A DNA stretch of 64,000 nucleotides, from contig LR746276.1 in the NCBI GenBank assembly GCA_902729315.2, forward strand, positions 6,509,169 through 6,573,168, given 5' to 3'. Positions 59,369 through 64,000 of this stretch are shown here, piece by piece. Made by a program: the position numbers and the translations under genes. How positions within the stretch are numbered: the first letter of the stretch is position 1; each line of letters starts with the position of its first letter. The notes under the pieces are model-generated. The model did no database searches. It was not told the DNA's origin and saw only the letters and a program-made list of their open reading frames with translations. Source of the stretch: Spirodela intermedia (lineage: Eukaryota; Streptophyta; Magnoliopsida; Alismatales; Araceae).

Positions 59369-62300
59369 ATGGCGCAGACCCTCTCGCAGGCGGTGATCCG
59401 GGAATCCATAGCCCAGATCCGGGAGCTCCCCCGATGCTCGCGCCTCCCCTCGCTGCGGTGCCGGCCGCCATCCTCTAGCTTGGTTTATGTCCGGTGGAGA
59501 TCCGGCCGGTCGGAGAAGTTCGCGCAGGTCTTTGAGTTTGTGCTCGAGGCAGCGACGGAGGGGGGCGGAGGGTCCGGGGCCTCGTCGTCGGAATCAACGG
59601 CGGCAAGGGGGGAGGCGGCGGCGCGGCGGCTGGAGGACGTCATCCATGGGATACTCGTGCGGCGGTCGGCGCCGGACTGGCTGCCTTTCGTCCCGGGGTC
59701 CTCTTACTGGGTTCCACCGCGGATAAGGTCGTATAAGCTGGTGGAGGTGCTGGAGAAAGTGTCTAGTCCGATGACCGAGGAGGAGGTCATGTCCCTGACG
59801 ACAGCCTGGGGGTGGCCATGCTCTTCTCACCTAGTCGGAGGTAATGGGCAACATCCCCTTTTAGGTTTTCTTTTTGACGGTATACCCTGAAGTAATGCTC
59901 GATAGGGAGAACACCTTATGATTTTCTGCATCTTCTCCTTTTTCAAATCTTGGCGCTTTCAATCTGCGCTTTCCATTCTTGATGTGCTTAACGAGACATA
60001 TGGCGACTCTTCAAAGGTCTCTCCGTTATATATTATAGTTTTTAGAAAGAACATGGCTTTTTCAGTATAAGTGGTACAAAGAAGCGATTTATTCAATAAG
60101 GTTATTATGGGGTCAATTCGGGTTTTTGGGAAATGAGCGGTATTATAAGGAGAAGGCGGGATATTTCAGCTGAAACCCACCCCAGAGATTGAACGTCGTT
60201 ATGTCCGTCAACCAAAAGACAGATTTTTGTGCTTGGATGGAAATGCCGACTATAATGTACTGACTTTTTCTGACGTTGACAAAGATGGAAAAGAGAACCA
60301 AAGCTATGGAAATATTTTTTTTCGGGGGGAGAGAGAGAGGAACTCAAGGTGTAATGGGTGTGTGGAGTGAGAAAAAGTTATAAAGGTACACGATGTTTCC
60401 TGATTGTTTGAAGAGAGATGCACTCAAGGTGTAATTTCCCACTGCGGATAGAGATTTTCCAATGGATATTTTTTTCAGAATACTCATGGTATGAACTGTT
60501 TCTCCTTGCAGGGAATTCCTATAATATTTACATATGACTCCGATTTTTTTTCGGGTTGCATCGAGTCTTTTTCAAGGTTGCCTGTTTCAGATTCCGTAAT
60601 AAACTTATAGGTTTATTCACTTTTCACATGAGCTTAAACTATTTAGGCAAGCATTCTGGCAGCCAATTGTTCCTACAATTCCAGTCGATACTTTGCCATT
60701 GCAAAATTATGGTGAACATGTACTTACATCAAGCTATAAGTTCCACCAAAATTGACTTGAAATAATAAGGAGGGGAGTTGGTCTTACTGTTTGGGCAATT
60801 ACACCATGGGCATCTAGGTTCAAGTGGAATCCCACTGATCGTGAAGTGAGAGATTTCAGTGTGCTAATTGTAGTTTCTCATGCTTTTATTCATTCGAAGC
60901 TGTTGATGTGAAGATGAGAGATTGAGGTAAAACGGCTTAGTCTGCAATCAAAATGCCGTTGGTGGGAAGCTTTAGTCTCTAGTTGGGAAATAAATTGAAA
61001 TCTGATTAGCATCCACAAAATTAAGCTGCTCATATAGAAGGAAGATGCATTGAAACAATCTTGGGTGCAAACGTGAAAAAGGTGATGCTGATAAAAGTTC
61101 AGAGGCTTTTTCTTCAACTTCATCTCCTTCCCTTCTTCCATTGTGTGTCCCCGCTCTTATCATTGAGATATCTGCACTATTTCTGACTGTGGAGTTCTTG
61201 GCATTGAATGCTCTTCTGCACTAGAATACGCCAACACATTATTGTGTCCACCTTTGACAGACTGCTACATCCTCGGGATGTCCATCTTCGTTTTTCTTTC
61301 TTTCATGATTCTTTTTTCCCCGAAAAGGCTGACATGAATACTCGAAACTTTCTTTGGCCTGCAAATGGTCAAGCCCATGCCAACTACGGCAGGTCACTTG
61401 TTAAGCAGCAGAACTTTTGCTAGCCCATTAATCATGCGGTACGTCCAGTGCAATACAATGATGAAGAACTACAGATGGGAGTCCAGAATGTGGCTTTTAC
61501 GTTCATTTATCTCATAAAATGTACTCGTCAAAAAAAAAAATTCTATTCACCTTTCCCAGAGAAAAGTTAAAAAGAAACTCTTGTCGACTTAATAGTGTTA
61601 ACATTAGTCACCTTTCGAGAGGGAGGTAGAATGGAAGCGAATGAGCAGAAGGTGTTGGCGTGGCTGACAATGAGTGTGGTTATTTGTCCCTGGTAACTGT
61701 CAGTAATCGTGTGGCTAGTGAGATCTGGGTTCCCACCAGAGAAATGACGGACTAATGGAGCAGTTCCTGTTGCCAACAACTCGTGTTTGCTAGCCTCTCG
61801 TCCTGTGGCCCCAGCATCTTGGATTTATCCTCCTCTTGTTTGGTCTCTCTTATTGTCTATGTTACCAACATCTGGCGGACGTTGAAGAGACTAACCGGCA
61901 CCATGATCGGCAGCTTGTATTTCAATTTTATGGTACGAGTTTTTAAGAGGGAGACTGAGCAATGATAAATTCTTCATGTGACGTGGCTGAGAGTGAAAAT
62001 TTTCTGAATTCCTCGTAGTTCAATGCTCTCGAGGCAACTTTTGGGAGAGAAGGTTCTATCTTGACTTTATTGGCCAACATATTTTCTGACCCACTGGCTC
62101 TTCTTTTTTTTTTTTTCTTGTGTGGGATATGGACATCTCTATCACATATGGAAAGTCATATTATGCTGCTTTCGTTTTTTGAGGACCGGGAGTGGGTTTC
62201 TTTACTTGATCGCTTTATGAAAAAAACGGCCTTGAGTGTTAACTTTATTGGACTTATTATTACTAAACATTTATCAGAATTTTATATTATTATTTTAATT

Positions 62301-62389
62301 TTTTATTTTATTTTGTTACAGATTTGTCTCCAGATTCGGCTGAGAAGCCCAACAAAGTCAGAATACCATCAGATGATGAAGACTCGTGA
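59369..62389 (+). CDS. Conserved plant protein, probably organelle-targeted, 2 exons
   Basis: Exons 59369-59840 and 62322-62389 join to 540 nt and 179 aa. The N-terminus (MAQTLSQAVIRESIAQIREL, then Arg/Ser/Pro-rich) has the composition of a mitochondrial or plastid transit peptide. The core contains APDWLPFVPGSSYWVPP followed by a helix and MTEEEVMSLTTAWGWP, which I recall as the signature of an uncharacterised plant family. The last exon supplies an acidic tail (IPSDDEDS, stop). The splice is GT-AG and the phase fits, but the intron is 2.5 kb and a further small exon inside cannot be excluded. Exon 1 could also run on to a stop at 59888-59890 if unspliced. Confidence 0.75.
59841..62321 (+). 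other. Intron of the 59369 gene, no feature seen
   Basis: 2.5 kb of moderately AT-rich sequence between the two coding exons. ORFs inside are short with no domain; no mobile-element protein recognised. Confidence 0.5.
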
Positions 62390-64000
62390 CTGATACCTAA
62401 CGCTGTGCTTGTTGAGGGTAAGCTCTGTTCCCTAGTATATTAACCCCATCCTGTCACTCTGTGTGGGTCTGCCCAATGTTTTAACTGCCGGGAGGGTTGC
62501 CCCCATAGAGAATCCACCTAGCAGCAGGGGATTCCTCTTTGTGAGCTTCCACCAAGGTTTTCATTACCCATTGCAGCCCCCAATGTGTCAGCCTCAAGCT
62601 TTGAGGTCTCCCTGTCCCCCAAAAGAGCTCTTCCACCAGTGCGAAAATTTGGAGGGTCTGGGCTCTTTGAATCCCCTATGCTGCTTTGTAGGCGGTGTCG
62701 CACCCTCGTTGCTGAATATATATATATATGCTATTGATCAGCAGGCTTGCGCACATCTGCAGAGGCTCTGGGGAGGTGCCTGCTCAGGGGAGCTGTAAAT
62801 AGCTGGAGACGGCGGGGAACAATTCCGCACGCTCGCCAGAAACTTGCTCATCCTCTGCACCACCGCCGCGTTGTATCCGCCTTGGCACACTGTTTAAATG
62901 TGGTAGTAATAAGCGAATAAGCTCCATCCTCGCGCTCTCCAGAATTTTGCTCTCGTGCGGGCGCTGCACTGACCGGAGTTCGACCAGCCGATGATTAACT
63001 CTGCAGGTTTTGTATTTCTTTTATTTCTCTCATATTACCAAGTTACAGTTACTGCAATGATATAGGGAGGCATTCATCTGCTCCATGGGCTCGCGGATCG
63101 CATCCCAGTCAGGAAATAAATTAAAAATAATAATTATTATTATAAAAAAGAAGAAGAAGAGGAGGCATCTGGGCCGCCCGCCGAGATGGAGGCGCATCTG
63201 CAATAAAAGCACACCCAAGAAGAGAAAAAGTCAAAGAAGTCAGCCGATGTGCAAGCTTGGAAATAAACGGGAGCCATACCGTATTGCTTCGCTTGGACGG
63301 TGGGGGTGGAGTGGCTTCTTCTCACAGTCACTAGCGATAGCAATCCAAAGGCTGGGGGGGATCCATCCCTTGTGAGAGAAACTGTGCCCCGGGGGGGTTG
63401 GGGAGGCATTATTCGTTGCAGAGTCTTCCTGTGAGGAGAGATAGATGGTGGCTGGTCCTCTCACATCCCAGGTTGAATCTTCCGAAGAGAAAGATGATAA
63501 ATGGATGGATGGCAAGAGCCTCCACGCCTTGCATCATTCTAGGCGTCGGCATCACTAGGGAAATCCTCTCTTCTCCCCCATCTATCAGTCGGATTAATAG
63601 AGTCCGAGCATCCTCAGTTCGGTAACGTGGCTGGAGTCGAGCTCAGGAGGATTCTTGTTCCCCTCTCGATTCTCCACCACGTACTCCTGCATTTTTTTTA
63701 TATATCCACACCGTCAGTCAGTCTCCTCCAACACCAAACAATGCCCAGAGAAAGGAGCAGTCTATTTGTTTATTATTTACAATTATTTAGAAAAGCACGT
63801 TAAATCTTGGGATTAATTTTCACCAATCCATGCAGTGTCTCCCCCCCCCCCCCCCAAACAAAATAAAAATAAAAATAAAAATGAATAAATGGTTTTCGAA
63901 AGCTGTAATTCAGAGTAGACCCATGAACGGAGGCAATCTCTTAGCCCACGTCAAAGTTAAATGGAGAAGCACGGATATCTTAAAAATAAATTAAAATAAA
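62390..64000. other. Downstream flank and intergenic region, no gene supported
   Basis: Begins with the 3' flank of the preceding gene. A GC-rich open block (62463-62798), a TA run (62718-62730), an AT-rich run (63115-63150), a C15 tract (63841-63855) and an AAAAT run after it were seen. None of the ORFs has a recognisable domain. Confidence 0.5.

Overview
The window is nuclear DNA of a flowering plant. Genes have many GT-AG introns, plant-specific families are present (ACA calcium pump, SMXL, B-box BBX32 type), promoters carry plant site II (TGGGCY) elements, and Ty1/copia retrotransposons sit in introns. Very GC-rich exons (SMXL, both PAP29 genes, BBX32) and abundant (GA)n/(CT)n leaders fit a monocot. 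The species cannot be told from the sequence.

Layout. 343-22839 (minus) is one large gene for an autoinhibited P2B Ca2+-ATPase of the ACA8/9/10 group. I could trace 33 coding exons that join without a frame break into 1104 codons. Two retrotransposons enlarge it: a bounded copia element (4929-10141, minus, both LTRs, 5-bp target duplication) in intron 20, and a much older copia ruin (about 17270-21680, plus) in intron 1. After about 2 kb of AT-rich spacer come ribosomal protein uL30/RPL7 (27061-28563, plus, 6 exons) and a convergent 67-residue zinc-ribbon protein (29499-29702, minus). A 2.5-kb CT-repeat-rich upstream region precedes an SMXL gene (32252-35581, plus, 3 exons). Convergent with it is a tandem pair of PAP29-like metallophosphatase genes (36299-38193 and 38557-40041, minus, 4 exons each). 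Next come a BBX32-type B-box gene (41033-41884, plus), a PRCC-domain gene (42529-45407, plus), a tiny two-exon membrane-protein gene (45960-48036, minus, 58 aa), a PHD-finger gene (49776-58095, plus, 7 exons) and a conserved two-exon gene probably targeted to an organelle (59369-62389, plus). The last 1.6 kb has no gene I can support.

The genes do not form a pathway; this is ordinary gene-rich euchromatin. Housekeeping-type genes (RPL7, PRCC, the 59369 gene) share clusters of site II elements. Signalling and regulatory genes (SMXL, BBX32, ACA) have long CT/GA-rich leaders.

I found no convincing new biological system. The most useful observations are the retrotransposon end lying 12 bp from a splice acceptor and apparently supplying its pyrimidine tract, a GC-AG intron in the Ca2+ pump, the 58-aa split gene, the LTR divergence made only of transitions, and an exact 30-bp repeat spaced exactly 300 bp upstream of SMXL. 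All gene models were made by eye from splice sites and family knowledge; no transcript or database evidence was available.
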